The notes under the pieces are model-generated. The model was not told where the DNA came from. It ran no database searches and was given only the letters and a program-made list of their open reading frames with translations. A DNA stretch of 64,000 nt from Trileptium ribeirensis. Taxonomy: Eukaryota > Nematoda > Enoplea > Enoplida > Thoracostomopsidae. Of this stretch, positions 1-12,785 are shown one piece after another. A program made the translations under genes and the position numbers. The DNA is taken from NCBI GenBank assembly GCA_030248225.1, contig JASANE010017374.1, positions 1-64,000 on the forward strand. Direction: 5' to 3'. Numbering within the stretch: the stretch's first letter is position 1; each line of letters starts with the position of its first letter.

Positions 1-60
1 TTGCAGGTGAATTGTTATTCGCTCACTTTGTGCGGTTCCATAAGACGCTACGCAACAATT
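1..60. repeat. Fragment of a dispersed repeat
   Basis: The window opens inside a sequence that recurs at about 25120-25200 and, more diverged, at 49170-49250. Copies 1 and 2 share TTCGCTCACTTTGT exactly, followed by a GGTT-rich stretch. Copies 2 and 3 share CTTAAGGAAC. All three have a TTGCA/TTGTTATT-like lead. No coding potential or terminal repeats could be recognised, so the type of element is unknown. Confidence 0.4.
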
Positions 61-1436
61 CGCATAGCCAAGTAGGTTGCTTACACTGCTTTTAAACGAG
101 GATCCGATTTTCATACCTGTCGTCAGCTTGAATTTTCTGAACATTGCACGATACACAAATTAATTCGGACGGCTCAATACACACATGTACATGCAATGAC
201 TTCTGACAAATCATTCTGACAATCATTCTGACAAATATAGAAAACAATGACACAGACTGATAGCTATGACAAAGATATGCGTATCTCAACTAAGACGACC
301 TGAAACATTTTATATCCAATATTCATATGCATTTTACAAGTTATCAGTTCGCTAATGTGGAAACTACGATAGGATGTGACCAGCAACATGGTAAAAAGTA
401 AAACTAAATTCCTTATTTGAAATCGATTTTATTGCTGAATATTATGTTTCTGGCGTAAAACTTATTTTCCATTGGCCCCAAACTGAGCTTGATTTCAGCC
501 AATTTGAATTCATTTGTCAAAACGAGATCAAATTAAGCGAAAATAATTAGAGTGGTGCAAATTTAAAATCACACTATTTCACAAAAACTGATACGTTTAA
601 CCAACAACAATCAAATATAAATAGCAAATTTGATACTGATTAGATTGGCTCGATTTGTATTGTTTTTTTCAGCCAAAGTGATTTTGCATTCATGTCAGTG
701 AATTTTATTTCAGTCAATTTCATTTTAATTCGGACTAATAAACTTAATTAGAATGAATACAAATTGTAAATTTCAAATCAGTAATAGCACAAAGGCAGAA
801 ATTAAAACTGATTTTAATCCGTCACTCACTACTAAACGGATTTTAATTCGAAGAATAAAACGGAATTCAGTAGTAATTTTTACCATATATATCTGCACAT
901 ATTTCGTTGTGGTTTTTGTAAAAAACACTTTCAAGCCTAACAATACTAGTCGGCAGTAGAGAACATTGTGACGCATCGTGCGGCGTATGCCTCGATATGG
1001 GATATTATTGGGTCTTTGACGAAACAAGCAACAGCAGTAAGACAGCTCTGCGGTTGGATTGCAATTAAATAGCCCGAGTGCTACTCCAGGCACCAGGATG
1101 AAATTTTCATTTCAGTTAGAGTTTTCACAGCACACCAAGTAATTTAAAGTTTAAATTTCTACAAATATTCTCAAGGTACAAAATCCAAACTGGATGGCAT
1201 AACAAGTTATACGGCTTGAATACAGCGTTTGTTCCCATGATTGTGTGTATGGTGTAGCAGGTTTTAGAAATTAAAATGATTTATGCTGTTCGATGTCTCT
1301 TTAACAATTTCACCTATATATTGCTTTTTTGTGAGATTGCCTAGTAGAAAACCCAAATCTAAACCTTAATTAACTAATTTCTGAGTCGCGATAGACAATT
1401 ACAATGTTGGCCCGGAAAATTTTGGTCAAAACTTAC
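61..1436. other. Non-coding AT-rich stretch, 3' side of the LU gene
   Basis: This lies downstream of the last recognised minus-strand LU exon, which ends in phase 0 at a GTAAGT donor, so at least one more exon must follow on the minus strand. No convincing continuation was found here. A minus-strand frame at 773-1093 is composition-driven and has no recognisable domain. Confidence 0.4.
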
Positions 1437-1753
1437 ATTCATTTTTTTCAGTTTTTCATGGTTAACTGAAGCATCGGAAATTGAAGCATGTTGTGGTCTC
1501 GTTGTAGCGCCCGACAGCTGAACTAACTGGTCGTCCTTGATCCGATAACTCGGATACAGCTTCATTTGAGCATCAACTGTTATGCGATTGCAATTTGGTT
1601 TAGAACATGCACAAAAGCGTGTTCGTCCGTCGTTTGTGACAAAGCAAGCCTCGCCAAATGAGGTAATTTTGTTCCACGGCAGTGCCAACAACGGGCCGTT
1701 TGATGCGGCAACGATTAGGTCTGATGAACAAAATTTTTCAACCGATTGTTTGC
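1437..1753 (-). CDS. LU-module gene, exon 7: second half of LU module B
   Basis: On the minus strand the acceptor ...GATTGCAG is followed by a 317-nt open exon that ends at AAT|GTAAGT. It enters in phase 1 and leaves in phase 0. It carries the last five cysteines of a Ly6/uPAR-type (LU, three-finger) module, ending in FCACSKPNCN, the Cys-X-Cys...CysAsn signature that closes this fold. About 50 polar residues follow, with no membrane or GPI-type segment, so the protein continues past this exon. In the seven-exon model this is roughly residues 460-565. Cysteine count and phases match the exon at 9346-9635, so the two are tandem homologues. The same frame runs upstream to 1820 but that part is probably intron, because the phase-1 joint with 3957-4118 uses the 1754 AG. 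Confidence 0.8.
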
Positions 1754-3956
1754 CTGCAATCAGGGTAACTATCCAGCGTAAAACTTCATCATTGTTATCT
1801 AGGCCTGAAACGCCGGCCACAAGTTAAAATTACCCTCCGACGTTGTAAGCTGTGCAATGTCTAATAACATCTTAAGTCTTAACCTTAGTTTAAGTTCTGT
1901 ACTCATAAGCGTCCATTCGATACTTAAGTATGTGGGCCTGATAAAAATACAATATTTATACCCAGTTATTTGTGTTTTATGTTTATATGTCCATTGATTT
2001 TTCTGTATCGCTCTTTAAATTCATTAACATTTAGTTTTAAAATTTGCTTTTTGTATGATTTGAGCCACGTGGCTGAAGACTAACGAGCAATAGCTGCCGT
2101 CAATAGGAACTGGTTTCCACAATTTTTCAGGAATTATTGACAGTTCCAACTCTATATTTTGTCAGCAATTTGACTCCATCTAGCAAGTCCTAGAGAGAGC
2201 AATTGCTCGTAGCTAAGCCGATTCGAAAGCAGGGGTGGAACAGCACCCGTTCGCGGTAAGAATAGTCTGTAAGTTGCTGTCATTAATTCTAACTATATTA
2301 TTGTCAGTGGACCGATTTGACACAAAATTACACTGCATTTGATATCAGGCTTCTTGCGTGTGCCGGCTACATTACTTCAAGAATTTTTCGACAAATTACT
2401 GGGTACATCCCCAAAATTTTCACTAAATCTGCGTAAGTTCTGTTAAATATATAAATTATATTTTGTTACACGTTGATCAACGTTGACTTGCATTTTCTCG
2501 TGGCATACATCATTACGTCGCATCCTTAATGCAAAATTAGAGTATCTTTGTTCCGTATATTAACGGGACATAACAAGATTAGATTTGTGTTTGACATAAA
2601 AATCACATCTAATTCTGCTGTTATATTACGTTGATCCTGAACTCGATGAATTTACCAAATTTTCGCCTCTCTCGAAACTTCGGAAAGTTCATCGAAAACT
2701 TTATTACAACGGACCCGGAGTCTTAGACGATAAAAATGAACCAAATTTAGAGTGTGATAAACCTTTGACAATCTAGTTTTCGCAACAACGTGGTCCAAAA
2801 ATTTCAAACTCTTTCCAGTACATATTGTGTTGTTAAGCTGATATATGTAAAGATTTTGAAATCACTTTTTAGGCCCTTTAGTATTCCTGATGTTTCTACT
2901 AAATTCTAACCCAACGTTATCGATGCAGTATCTAGCATTCCTCGAAGTAAACAAGAACTGTTATTGCCGGTGACTGTCGCGGACCTTTTTGATTATGATT
3001 AAAAGAGAGAGTTTGTCAGAACATTTGCCATTCAGATTTGGAAGTCCGGCATTAAGCGGCAAAACTCGTACTTGTGCACTATTTTAATATTAAAACAACG
3101 AGGGTTCACCACTAAATGTCGCGGATATCTAGAGTTTATGAATGACCCAGACTATTCTAGACCTTTTTGAGTGATATAATTAAACAAAGGGGTGCGTCAG
3201 AACATATGACATTTAGATTTGGAAGTCGACAGTTAGACCTAGACCTAAGTTAATCCAACAACGGTTCTCCCCTAAGTGTCGCGGATATCTAGGGTATATG
3301 AATCGACGGCACAGTGTCTTTTAAATACTTAACAATTTATACTTACAATTGAAGGAGTTTAATTCGTCACTAAAAATCAACATTTTAGCTCTTTTTTTGT
3401 GAAAGATACATTAGTGGGTGATTGGTGCAATGTTAGAGTGTTAGAGCAACTTAGGTCCTTGACTCAATCACCTTCTATAACACATCGTAGTCGAAGCTTT
3501 GATGAAAAATGTTACAAGCTGACAAGTTGTAATTAACAGGTAATAAAATTTTGCATGCGCATGGAAAAATCAATTTTAGTTGATACACTTATGCAATAGT
3601 CACATCAACATTTTGTAAAAATATGTCCTGCGAGCTTATTTCACAACCGCAACAATAGCAATTGCTATTCCAACAGGTATTAAAATTTTCATAAAAATTT
3701 TTGTGTCACTGCCGACCGTATTCATGTTCCTGTTATAAAAGATGTTCCACAAGTTTGCATTATATGAGATTTAGAAATGTTTTCCATGATGTATATATAT
3801 AATATTTATATTTATATATGTTTTCATGATGTATTCATATTCATAATTCATATGTAATATGATGTTTATGAATTTATAATGTATTTTTGTATAAATTTTA
3901 TGAACCTATTAATATATTTTATAGCCAAATTTCTAGGCAACTCACAAATGACTTAC
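1754..3956 (-). other. Intron between LU module B exons
   Basis: Bounded by GTAAGT (minus, from 3956) and TTGCAG (to 1754). Apart from the two-copy repeat at 2975-3305 and very AT-rich sequence around 3780-3880, nothing recognisable was seen. Confidence 0.6.
2975..3305. repeat. Two-copy tandem duplication, about 160-180 bp unit
   Basis: The landmarks GACCTTTTTGA, GTCAGAACAT, AGATTTGGAAGTC and TGTCGCGGATATCTAG occur in the same order in two adjacent units, with GACCTTTTT at about 2982 and 3161. Moderate divergence suggests an old duplication inside the intron. Confidence 0.7.
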
Positions 3957-4118
3957 CATTAAACAGAATTGTATTCTTAGTTACACATCGCATTCCTGCG
4001 GACGATATAAGGAGAGAGTCACGATTAGCGGCGTTGCATGGAAGAATTGTTGTTTGGCTGCATTCGGCAGGATCATCTAATTCTGTCTCCTTGCATACTA
4101 CGCACGTTAGAGTTTCGT
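3957..4118 (-). CDS. LU-module gene, exon 6: first half of LU module B
   Basis: The acceptor TTTCTTGTAG and the donor AATG|GTAAGT enclose 162 nt, phase 1 to phase 1. The translation begins DETLTCVVCKETELDD and carries five cysteines: a CxxC start, then EC, PC and RC. This is the standard first half of a Ly6/uPAR (LU) three-finger module. Joining it in phase to 1437-1753 gives exactly ten cysteines ending in CN. LU proteins are secreted or membrane-anchored disulfide-rich binders; the ligand here cannot be read from sequence. The exon is the counterpart of 11118-11270. No signal-peptide exon was found between it and 6364, and its entry phase equals the exit phase of 6364-6580. That favours a second module of the same protein over a separate gene. 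Confidence 0.82.
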
Positions 4119-6363
4119 CTACAAGAAACATTATCGAACACTGTCACATGAATCGATATTATTTCAATAGAATCAAGAAATTGGTTGAAAAAAACTAAAC
4201 AATAATAAGTAAAGTTTTAAACGAATTCAATCATTTTTGATTAAAAATTAACATCAGCAAATTTGGCTGCCAGGTTTTTCTAATACTTCACGATGTGAGG
4301 TGCGCGATGGATCTATTCTGTTTAACGTTAAAACCTGTTGAATTGATTACTAGGGTTTATGTTTACCATACGCAGAAAAGACATTAATCAACCACTTAAA
4401 GAGGCTTACTTCAGTTCTTCGATTTGTAAGGTATCGACGGTAATGTTGACTAGGAATCATAGTACAACAAATATTTAAGGCTATGATTAGTCTATTTATA
4501 TATCGGCAAAATCGAAAACGGGTTTGGAAGCAACATTAAGATTATTTTTGCGCTCAAATTAGGGTCACATCGTCGCTATTATGCGGAGGGGGAGGGTTGA
4601 AAAGCCTTCAGGAGGTAAATGTGGCTTGAGGCGGGTTTCAACCCTTAGGAGTAATTCCCCTGCACAACCCCCAATTGACATTTGCGATGTCTTTTTTGGT
4701 AATGTTAGGAACTTAAAGCAAAATTCCAAACATATTGTTACGACGAGCATTAGCCTTTCCGTTATCACCAAAAAGTCCATTACGCCAAAAATTCTATTAA
4801 TTACCTGTTGGGATTTCTCACTAGGTATTTACAACCACTAACTGCTTCTCTTTCAAAAATTTGGCTGCCTACATACACATTGATCAAACAGTTTTGAAAC
4901 TTTGGAATTCAATCTATAGCAAGAAAGCAAGAATAGACACTGCATCAGATTTAAACTGCTTCCAGAAGCGGCGTATAAAAGGGTTTTTTACAAAAAATAC
5001 GGTATTGACCCATACTACCTAGTAACAGAATTTTAATAAACAGACGATGGATCATACTGCAAATGACATCACTTTCCGAAGTCGACAGGCTGTGGTAAAA
5101 GACAGTTATGCATGGATTTTATAAGGCTGCGTTGTTGCTTTCCGATCACCCAGAAACCGATTTGGGAATATAATTGATATGTCGTGCTGGGATGCGATTA
5201 CAGTCCGCTTTTCACAAAAACAAATCCACGCTCAGTTGTTTTGGATTAAAACTTTATGCCCCGCTAATCGACTTGTCACAAATTTCGCAGTTTGTAAGAT
5301 GATCTTTCGTATAGTAACTATGGCACTCGTCTCGCTCTAATACCGCTGTCAGATTATGAGCGAAGATGCCATTTTAGCCTAAAATGAGGTCAAAATCAAA
5401 TTTTATCGTCATGAATATAATGCAAATGGTTCTGCTGGTGTTCTGTTATTTGCTGCATATATTTTGGGCATAAGTAGGTGAAGTATTTTATCAAACGTCT
5501 TTTAATGGTATAATAAGAACCTAAATCACTACACAAAAGTCCAAAATGTAAGAATTAAAGTTTGGCAGTTATTGTCTACAACTTGATAATGGCTATATGG
5601 ATTTAGCTTAAAAGATTTGTTTGGCGCATACCATTTAACGGCAGGATAAAGTTATTAGTTGTACAACAAGAACATTATGGTGTTAAAGAGCATATTTTGG
5701 CCTAAAATAATTGCAAATTTGCTGTTCCAACCTAACATTTGCTTTTATTATTATTTGCTCGACCGGTTTATTAAGCAGAAACTAGCAGCGATTATCACTA
5801 AAAGTTGACATAGTACAATTATTGACAATAGAACAATTATATACAACAATTAATACCATCCTATCTAACTTAAAACGTTGTAGTATCTATCACGCCATAT
5901 TTTAGACCATTTGGGAGTTGGATAAAGTTTGAAATACTACGCGTACCAACAAGTCTTCCAGTTAGTTGGTTGGTGTATGGCTACACTGGGAGCACCAACC
6001 CTGGATTAGATTCAGGAACTCAGCTCATCAATATGTATACAACAAATTTAAAACTTTACACACAGATTGCAATTTTTAAATCAACTTTAAAATTCAATTC
6101 ATTTATTTTGTAAAGAAACATTCGCAGTTGATCGTTTGGGTTTACTTTTGAGCAGAATACATCGAAAAGAAGTTTGAAGTCCGGTGTTTTTTTCAAGTCT
6201 CAAGCTTTTTCTCTATTACAGAAAAAGGTTGACGGTGAGTGCTTTATTTCTGTAGCAGCAAAAGTCGCATTAATAAGTTTTATACGTTAAATCATACCTG
6301 ACCTATGAGACACAAATTTCACGTAACGAAAGCTTAAGTAGTAAAATTATACTTTGCATTTAC
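4119..6363 (-). other. Probable intron linking the Pro-rich exons to LU module B
   Basis: About 2.2 kb without a supportable exon. If modules A and B are separate genes, this interval should contain the end of one and the signal-peptide exon of the other. No minus-strand ATG plus hydrophobic stretch with a phase-1 donor was found. Confidence 0.45.
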
Positions 6364-6580
6364 CTTTACTACGGTTGTTAGAGCTGTCAACGACTCCGTC
6401 GTTCTGAACAGATTTCGAAACTAGCAAGGTTCTCGCGGTCGGGATGGGTCTATTAATGTAATGACCCTCTCTGATGACAATTTCTGAATTAGCACCAAAT
6501 TCACGAGAATCGGGCACAGGTTCAGGTTCGACTGCCGGCAATACAAAATTACTCGAAGCACGTTGGGGCACGAACTCTGG
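6364..6580 (-). CDS. LU-module gene, exon 5: Pro/Glu-rich linker
   Basis: The acceptor TATTTCAG and the donor AAAG|GTAAAT enclose 217 nt, entering in phase 0 and leaving in phase 1. The translation starts PEFVPQRASSNFVLPAVEPE and is polar, with proline/glutamate clusters near its start. It has no cysteines and no membrane segment, so it is probably an extended extracellular linker (about residues 334-405 of the model). Its phase-1 exit matches the phase-1 entry of the module B exon at 3957-4118. No family recognised. Confidence 0.65.
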
Positions 6581-7264
6581 CTGAAATATGAATATAAAAT
6601 ATGCAATTATCTAAAGTACGCTCGACTGTATTCATACTGCATTCAAGGTATACATATGATTATTGCGTTAAACATAACGTCTTTAGTTTATATGCCCAGT
6701 TTCTTTCCACGTTATCTTTAATTCATCCTAAGCACCGGTCTCTTACCGGCCTAATTATACCAAAGGTTATAATGCTTAAATGGCTCAGCTTCCCGATGTA
6801 AAGCTGAGCTGTTAAAAGAGAACAATAAGTTGGCTCTGAACATATTTTTAAAGGCACACATGTATTCCAAACCACCGTTGTGTCTTTAGTTCACTATATT
6901 CAAGAAAATACTCATTTTCTGTGCCAAGTCCACAAGTTTATACAAAACAGGGATAGCCTATTAGACTATTTGGTAGCAAAAATGTAAACTGTAAATGTGC
7001 CTTTTAACTACTTTTATCTATGTACCACCCCAACGATCCAACCTAATTTCCATCATTCCTTTATGAATTATGTCCTGTGGCGGTACATATATGGTCTGCT
7101 ACATAGTTAGACTTCATGGTTTAAATTTCAGCATTTTGCATTATTTTTTCAAATTTCGCCAAATTTCAAGTAATTTGGCCAAATTTGGTAGTAGTTGACA
7201 ATTCTCCGACCAAGGCGCTTATATTATCAAACAAAACGAACATGAATAGTTGCCGACCACTAAC
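6581..7264 (-). other. Intron
   Basis: Phase-0 intron of 684 nt with GTTAGT donor and TTTCAG acceptor on the minus strand. No other feature seen. Confidence 0.6.
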
Positions 7265-7774
7265 CCGTGTTTCTGGTTCACTTTCAGGTTTAGTCTGTTG
7301 CACCCATTGTGGCGGTTGCGGAACTCCTGGCTGACTAACATATGTACCGGCTAACGGCCCGACAGGTGAATCGGGATTCGAGGTTAACGGAGGTTGCCAC
7401 ACGTATTGTGGCTGAACGGGTTGATGTTGAAGCTCTGCTGAGGGTGAAATTTGTTTTTGTGGTAATTCATTGCGCGGCAGCTGTTGCGTCCGCGTAGGAA
7501 ATTGTTGTGTTAATATCGGTGCGCGATCACTGTATTGAATACGAAGCCTGGGTTCGTTGGAAATGTATAAAGGAGGCAGAATATTTGGTTTGTTTCGTTG
7601 CACAGCGGGCACAGATGGCTGCCGATTACGCTGTTTATTTCCTCGTCTTCTGTTTGAAACGCGAGATACTACAGCATTTGCAGGTGGCAAATTTACGTTG
7701 AGCGATGGCTGTATGACTAAAATGCGTTCATCGTCTAGGTTTGGCGGCGGAAATTCAGGTTTCCCATGATTAAC
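7265..7774 (-). CDS. LU-module gene, exon 4: Pro/Gln-rich region
   Basis: This is a 510-nt, phase 0-0 exon (170 codons) between the acceptor ATATTTCAG and the donor CGG|GTTAGT. The translation starts VNHGKPEFPPPNLDDERI. A basic patch RRRGNKQRNRQ follows, then a long Pro/Gln/Ser segment with repeated PQ, QQ and PP pairs. No cysteines and no predicted globular domain. Such a segment usually acts as a flexible spacer or is heavily modified. It joins in phase after the LU module A exon (9346-9635). The same frame continues about 33 codons beyond the donor, through sequence that looks like intron. An antisense frame at 7507-7769 is a shadow. Confidence 0.75.
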
Positions 7775-9345
7775 CTGAAATATATAGTAAACGCTGAATT
7801 CCTGCTAAAAGTCCCAAGAAAAACAATAAATTCCCAAATACCAATTTTGGACACGAATGCGAAAAGAATTTAATATTATTTCTTTACGTCATATCTGCTT
7901 ACAACCATCATGTACCAATGAACAGCTTCAAATCTTGCATTGCATAACCACTACTTATTAGTTCAATCAAGAATCCGGAAGTTGAGTCCGCGAAATTTTA
8001 ATAGCTTTGTGCGACTTTGTTCTTTTTGCAGCTAGCTTTGCTCTAATTTTAGTTTTTGTATATACATATCTAATAAGCTAAATTTTATGTCTTACATCAT
8101 TCAAGACAAAGCTTTACAATAGGTAGGGTGCCAACCGATGAATTTCTTGCAAAGTTTCATCTATTCGGTTATCTACTGCTTTTGAGCCCACTATATAGCG
8201 CTACCTGTCCGAGATTTATGCAATTTTTATAGCTATATATGGCATATATAATTGTGTAAATTACCTTGGGATCATTATAGGGCCGCAGTATTTTAAATGG
8301 CAGTCATAGCTCTGTAATTTTGTGACTATATATCAACAAAATTTCCCGCGGCATTCTCTTGAAATTTGAAGATATTTTCAAATGAACATAATAAGTATTA
8401 ATAATCAAAACCTGCGAAAATTTTAAAAACGTATTCTTCGGTGTTCTTCAGCATATACTTTGTGTGCCAGCTATCACCTCTCGCGATAATTGAGAGTTTA
8501 TAGCAAGTGTACAAGGAAGCATATAATACAAATGTGTGCTGTATGCAGTCTCTGGCTACATGCGGTGTGTTCTGTACCAGATACACAAATACTGCCTGTG
8601 ATATATCTACATGAGAAGGACTAGCATTAGTTATGTGCAGCAGACTTTTAGGGGGCAATTCCCAAGCGAATCACTATGGTGGTTAATAAACAGAATGTGT
8701 TTTAGCTTAATAATTAAAATTTCATCCAAAAAATGAGATTTAAGATCAAATTAGTGTAGCGCAACGCCTGAGTCCACTTAAGGTGCATACACCGTCACCA
8801 TCCTGTTTTGAAAGTCAATTTACAATGTCAAAACCGATGTCCGCGCATAAAAGCATTTTATGTTTTTATGGTTTAACGTTATGTGTCCGAACGCGATCTG
8901 CGAAACAACGACACATAGATGCTGTTAACTGTCAGTATTTTACGATACAGCTAAGCAGTTTAGCTACAACACGATTGGCAATCGTGATTTTCACATATTT
9001 TAATACCATCATTGTCCGTGAACATGAATGTACGAGCATGCCATTTGATGAACACGAACAACCGTGCGAGACCAGCTAATTTACGCGTATGCAAATTACG
9101 TTAGTACATCACAGAGCCCACGTTTCTGATGGCTCAACTGTGACGCGAGCACAGTTGCAGCAATTTTGACCGTGAATTTTGCACGACTCAATTACTATTT
9201 TTGGCAAAAAAAACATGGTGTAAGCATCTAAATTGGATTCACGCGTGTAAGCTCAGTATATAACTATGTCCTTTCTTCACTCCAAGTTAGTGCAACTTTA
9301 CAAGTTTTCGATGTACTTTGCAATGCTGAAAATAAAGCTTCTTAC
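7775..9345 (-). other. Intron
   Basis: Phase-0 intron of about 1.57 kb (GTAAGA donor, TTTCAG acceptor on the minus strand). The plus-strand frame at 8783-9079 and the minus-strand frame at 8398-8658 show no domain and no splice context. Confidence 0.6.
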
Positions 9346-9635
9346 GCTAATAGCTGCTTCCGAATCAACACTGAATGAAATTTGAGGCTCAGGTGAGACA
9401 ATGCCGCGATGAATCAGACCAATCATTGTGTAGCTCCGATTTTGGGTTTCAATTTGATCGTCGAGCGATTTTTGATTACAAAAATCATGATTACAAACAC
9501 AAATTGTTTTGTTCACTGAATGTGGAGATACATTATTGTCGAACGAGCGACTGTGAAAACATGTACGATTTGGCTGCTGATAGTTGCGTATGAAATCAGC
9601 TTCGGAAATACATTCCTTCGAGATCGAATATTCAC
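9346..9635 (-). CDS. LU-module gene, exon 3: second half of LU module A
   Basis: The acceptor ATTTTAG and the donor ATTAGC|GTAAGA enclose 290 nt, entering in phase 1 and leaving in phase 0, the same phases as 1437-1753. It supplies five cysteines, ending TICVCNHDFCN, the canonical close of a Ly6/uPAR three-finger module. Candidate N-glycosylation sites are NRT and NKT. After the CN there are about 45 residues of polar tail before the splice into the Pro-rich exon. With 11118-11270 it completes a ten-cysteine LU domain. The overlapping plus-strand frame at 9375-9593 is a shadow. Confidence 0.85.
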
Positions 9636-11117
9636 CTAAAATAGTATATTAGTGCTCTTTCGTTGTATTTTTTCAATTCGGACTGCATCAATATACATAT
9701 ACAATTTTCCTCGTTTTATCTTGAAGGCCTATTTTAAAATCTCTTCAGATTTTTAAACCTAGAACGTAGTCAAACACCGTAACAACGGTGTTATGCATGG
9801 GAATACGGAACTTAGATTGAGTTACAAAATGCAACACTGCACATTTATTTTCATTGAGAATAAAGATATAATGGTTTGCGTGAATTTCGAGTCTCAAAGA
9901 CCTATTTAAAGTGCATGTTTTACCAAATCATACAACGTAGGAAGGTAACTACTGTAATAACGCATTGCAGGCCAGTACATAGAGATTCGATCCATACATG
10001 CTCTTTGCGGTGTTACCACCCTGGAAGTGGTCGGATGCCTTGCCCCCGATGTGAATCGTTGATAACGTGAGATATGTCGCTACCTAGAGCTTCACCCACT
10101 CTATAAAGAGAGCCTAATATCTATATATATATTGGCTATTGAGATGTGACCGTTTTCGCGTTTTCGAGTCAAATATGGACATGATAAAACCGATTTTATG
10201 TAATCCTACGACATAGGTTATCACTTTATGGCAATGCGTGTTACACAGCTACTAAGATCTTTAATCGCTTTATAAAATCAACCCGATGTCGCAATTTAGT
10301 TTATATTGATATTATGGCTTGGCTTTCTAGATATTATTGCGTGTCGGGATCGGTTCTATGCTCAAGACGAGCCGAGGGCAGAGGTTAAATTTTCACCACT
10401 ACTTATCATATTAAAGGCGTTTTCATTTGCTAATTTTTATGCAGCTGTTCCATAGCAACAGTCATAAGTTTGATATTATAGATTAAAAATTGTCTGTGCG
10501 ATAACCTATTTACCAACTGAATAAGAGAGGAAAAACTACTAACTTTGCGTAAAAATCACGTTGGTTTTGCTGTAGTTATGGTTTTAGAATGATGTCGGTA
10601 TTTGGTCTAAATTTTAACTGTGGGTGTACCTATAAGCTACATAATCGATCTTTTCCTAACTTCGTCCAAACTATAGCATAGATTGCTAAAAGCAATATTA
10701 TCGACCAAGAATTGCATATACTTCGTTGTCATGATATATGGTTTCGGAATTGTTGGTTCTATTGAAGGCCATGGTTTTACCATGGCATATCTATTTCTTG
10801 GTAAGCGGATTCTGCACGATTCATCCCATTATATGTGTAGTTATGAAATACTGGGCTATATAGTTTCCGGATCAAAACGCCCAAATGTACTGCTATCGTC
10901 TGTAACTTTGCAAAGAATACTCCGATTTTCTCAAACTTCAGCTATGATTAAATTGTCAACTGTTAATTGAGTTTATTACTTATCCATTTCGTTTGACATA
11001 AATATTAGTTATGCTTTGATCTGGGTAGCCAATAATTACATACAATCGCGCTAAACCCAATTTTCCTAAGGCAGCATGTAGTACAAAATCATTGATATAT
11101 AAATACTGCTGCATTAC
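9636..11117 (-). other. Intron inside LU module A
   Basis: Phase-1 intron of about 1.48 kb (GTAATG donor, TTTTAG acceptor). It splits the LU domain at the same place as the intron 1754-3956 splits module B. The plus-strand frame at 10683-10970 has no recognisable content. Confidence 0.6.
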
Positions 11118-11270
11118 CGTCAGCAAATCTTGTCTTCACCGTTTTGCATAAAACACTTGTTTGTTCAGGTAGCTTTGGATGCATTGTCGATGGATTGCAT
11201 TCGACTTGAAATTGAGACGAACATTCTCCGCGCTCTGTTGGGCCACAAACGTAGCATTTGAAGCCACTTG
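11118..11270 (-). CDS. LU-module gene, exon 2: first half of LU module A
   Basis: The acceptor TTTATTTCCAG and the donor GACG|GTAATG enclose 153 nt, phase 1 to phase 1. The translation reads SGFKCYVCGPTERGECSSQF and then two more cysteines (VEC, LC), before ending at RFADG. This is the first half of a Ly6/uPAR LU module: CxxC start, mature N-terminus directly after a signal peptide. The joint to the signal exon at 14946-14991 (T|CA gives Ser) puts the first LU cysteine about five residues after the likely cleavage region, as usual in this family. It is the tandem homologue of 3957-4118. It is too short to appear in a simple long-ORF scan. Confidence 0.85.
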
Positions 11271-12750
11271 CTGGAAATAAAAATTTGAAATGTTTAAATT
11301 ATAAATTAAAATTAAGATAGAATAGAAATGTGGTTAAACATGTTTGTTTAGTATTTGTTCCTGTCTGACTGTCAGGACATTATTACATTAGACAATTAGT
11401 TATTTCGAAACCGTGCTAGCACATCATACAGACTTTTAACGGCCTCTGCTGCCTCAACAATTCAAGAGAGACAACTTCCTGGTATCAAGATGATCATCAG
11501 TGGAACCGGGTGATATCGCGACCAGGTTATTGGTCTGCTGACTCGATGGGATGCAAGGTCACAGCTTTAATTGTGTAATATTTGATGACCGTATAAGCGA
11601 GTGCTTTGGCTTACCGAGTCAAATTTTCCTGCTGTGACTTCAAGTTTTCCTGTTGATTTTGTATTGGCATGTCAATGACATCAAGTAAATTATCTATTAT
11701 TGTCTTCGTCAAAGTATGCGTTTGAGGGGTTTTCATTGTTTACATAGTATATATTGAAACTCTGGAAAATGCTCGACTTAATAATAGTTTGAGTTAGTCA
11801 AATGCCACGATGCACCTTAGTTCTGATCACTTATATTCCTCCTGAAATTTAATTAAAATGTATCAGACAAAATTGACATTGTTCTGTCGTTCTACTGAAC
11901 GTAGTAAAAACAACTAAAATTATTTTACTCAATATTTATTATATCTTTCATACATAATTAATCAATCATTTAAAGGCCACGTTTAAATTATGAGAAAAAT
12001 GAAAAACCAAAGATGAATTTACAATTATCATAATCATTATTGGAAATTCTGAAGTTCATGAAAACTTTGCTAAAATTCGGTATTCTAAATTTTAGGTACA
12101 TATAAATGAATACATTTAATGTCTAGTGGAAGCCGACTATTTATGAAGAGATGTCAATCAACCTTGTATATACAATTAATCAGCATTACTATAGCAAGAT
12201 TCTGTTAGTCGGATACATCAATAAATGTGAGCAAAATTTTGTAAAACATATACGTCTTATCTTAGAAATCTGTGTCACGTAACGTAGCGACCGATATAAG
12301 TATGCAAAAGATAGTGACATCTTTTGAGTAAAGCTAAAGTCGCACTAATAAAATTGATCCACCTTATGCGATATGTGACTTCCAAATCAAGGTTTAACTC
12401 ACATAAATCCGTCTATTTCACAGCTACGATAAACCATAGCTTAACTGTTTTTAAAGTGTAACTTAAACATTTGATACATGACATCAATTTGACCAAAATG
12501 TTTTTGTCTGCAGTTTTTAACTTTCTTACTTATGCGCATTTTGTAAAATCTGAGTTTATTTGTGTTTTAAGCTCTTGTTTTGTCGAGTGGAAACAATTTA
12601 TGTGCTGTGAGTATTACTGTGTGTCGCAGGATTACGGTGTGGTACGAAAATTTGAATCATTCACTATCATGCAATAACAGTGTAAAATTTCTTGTGAGCT
12701 TAAATGAGTCGTAAGCTGCATCATTCTACATACGCTAAATGGTGGCACAA

Positions 12751-12785
12751 CATTTGATGCTGTGTATATGACACAGTATCAAATG
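12751..12785. repeat. Perfect-looking hairpin, 15-bp arms
   Basis: CATTTGATGCTGTGT is followed by a 5-nt loop and then by its reverse complement with one mismatch. It could be a remnant of a small inverted-repeat element or a cruciform. Confidence 0.7.
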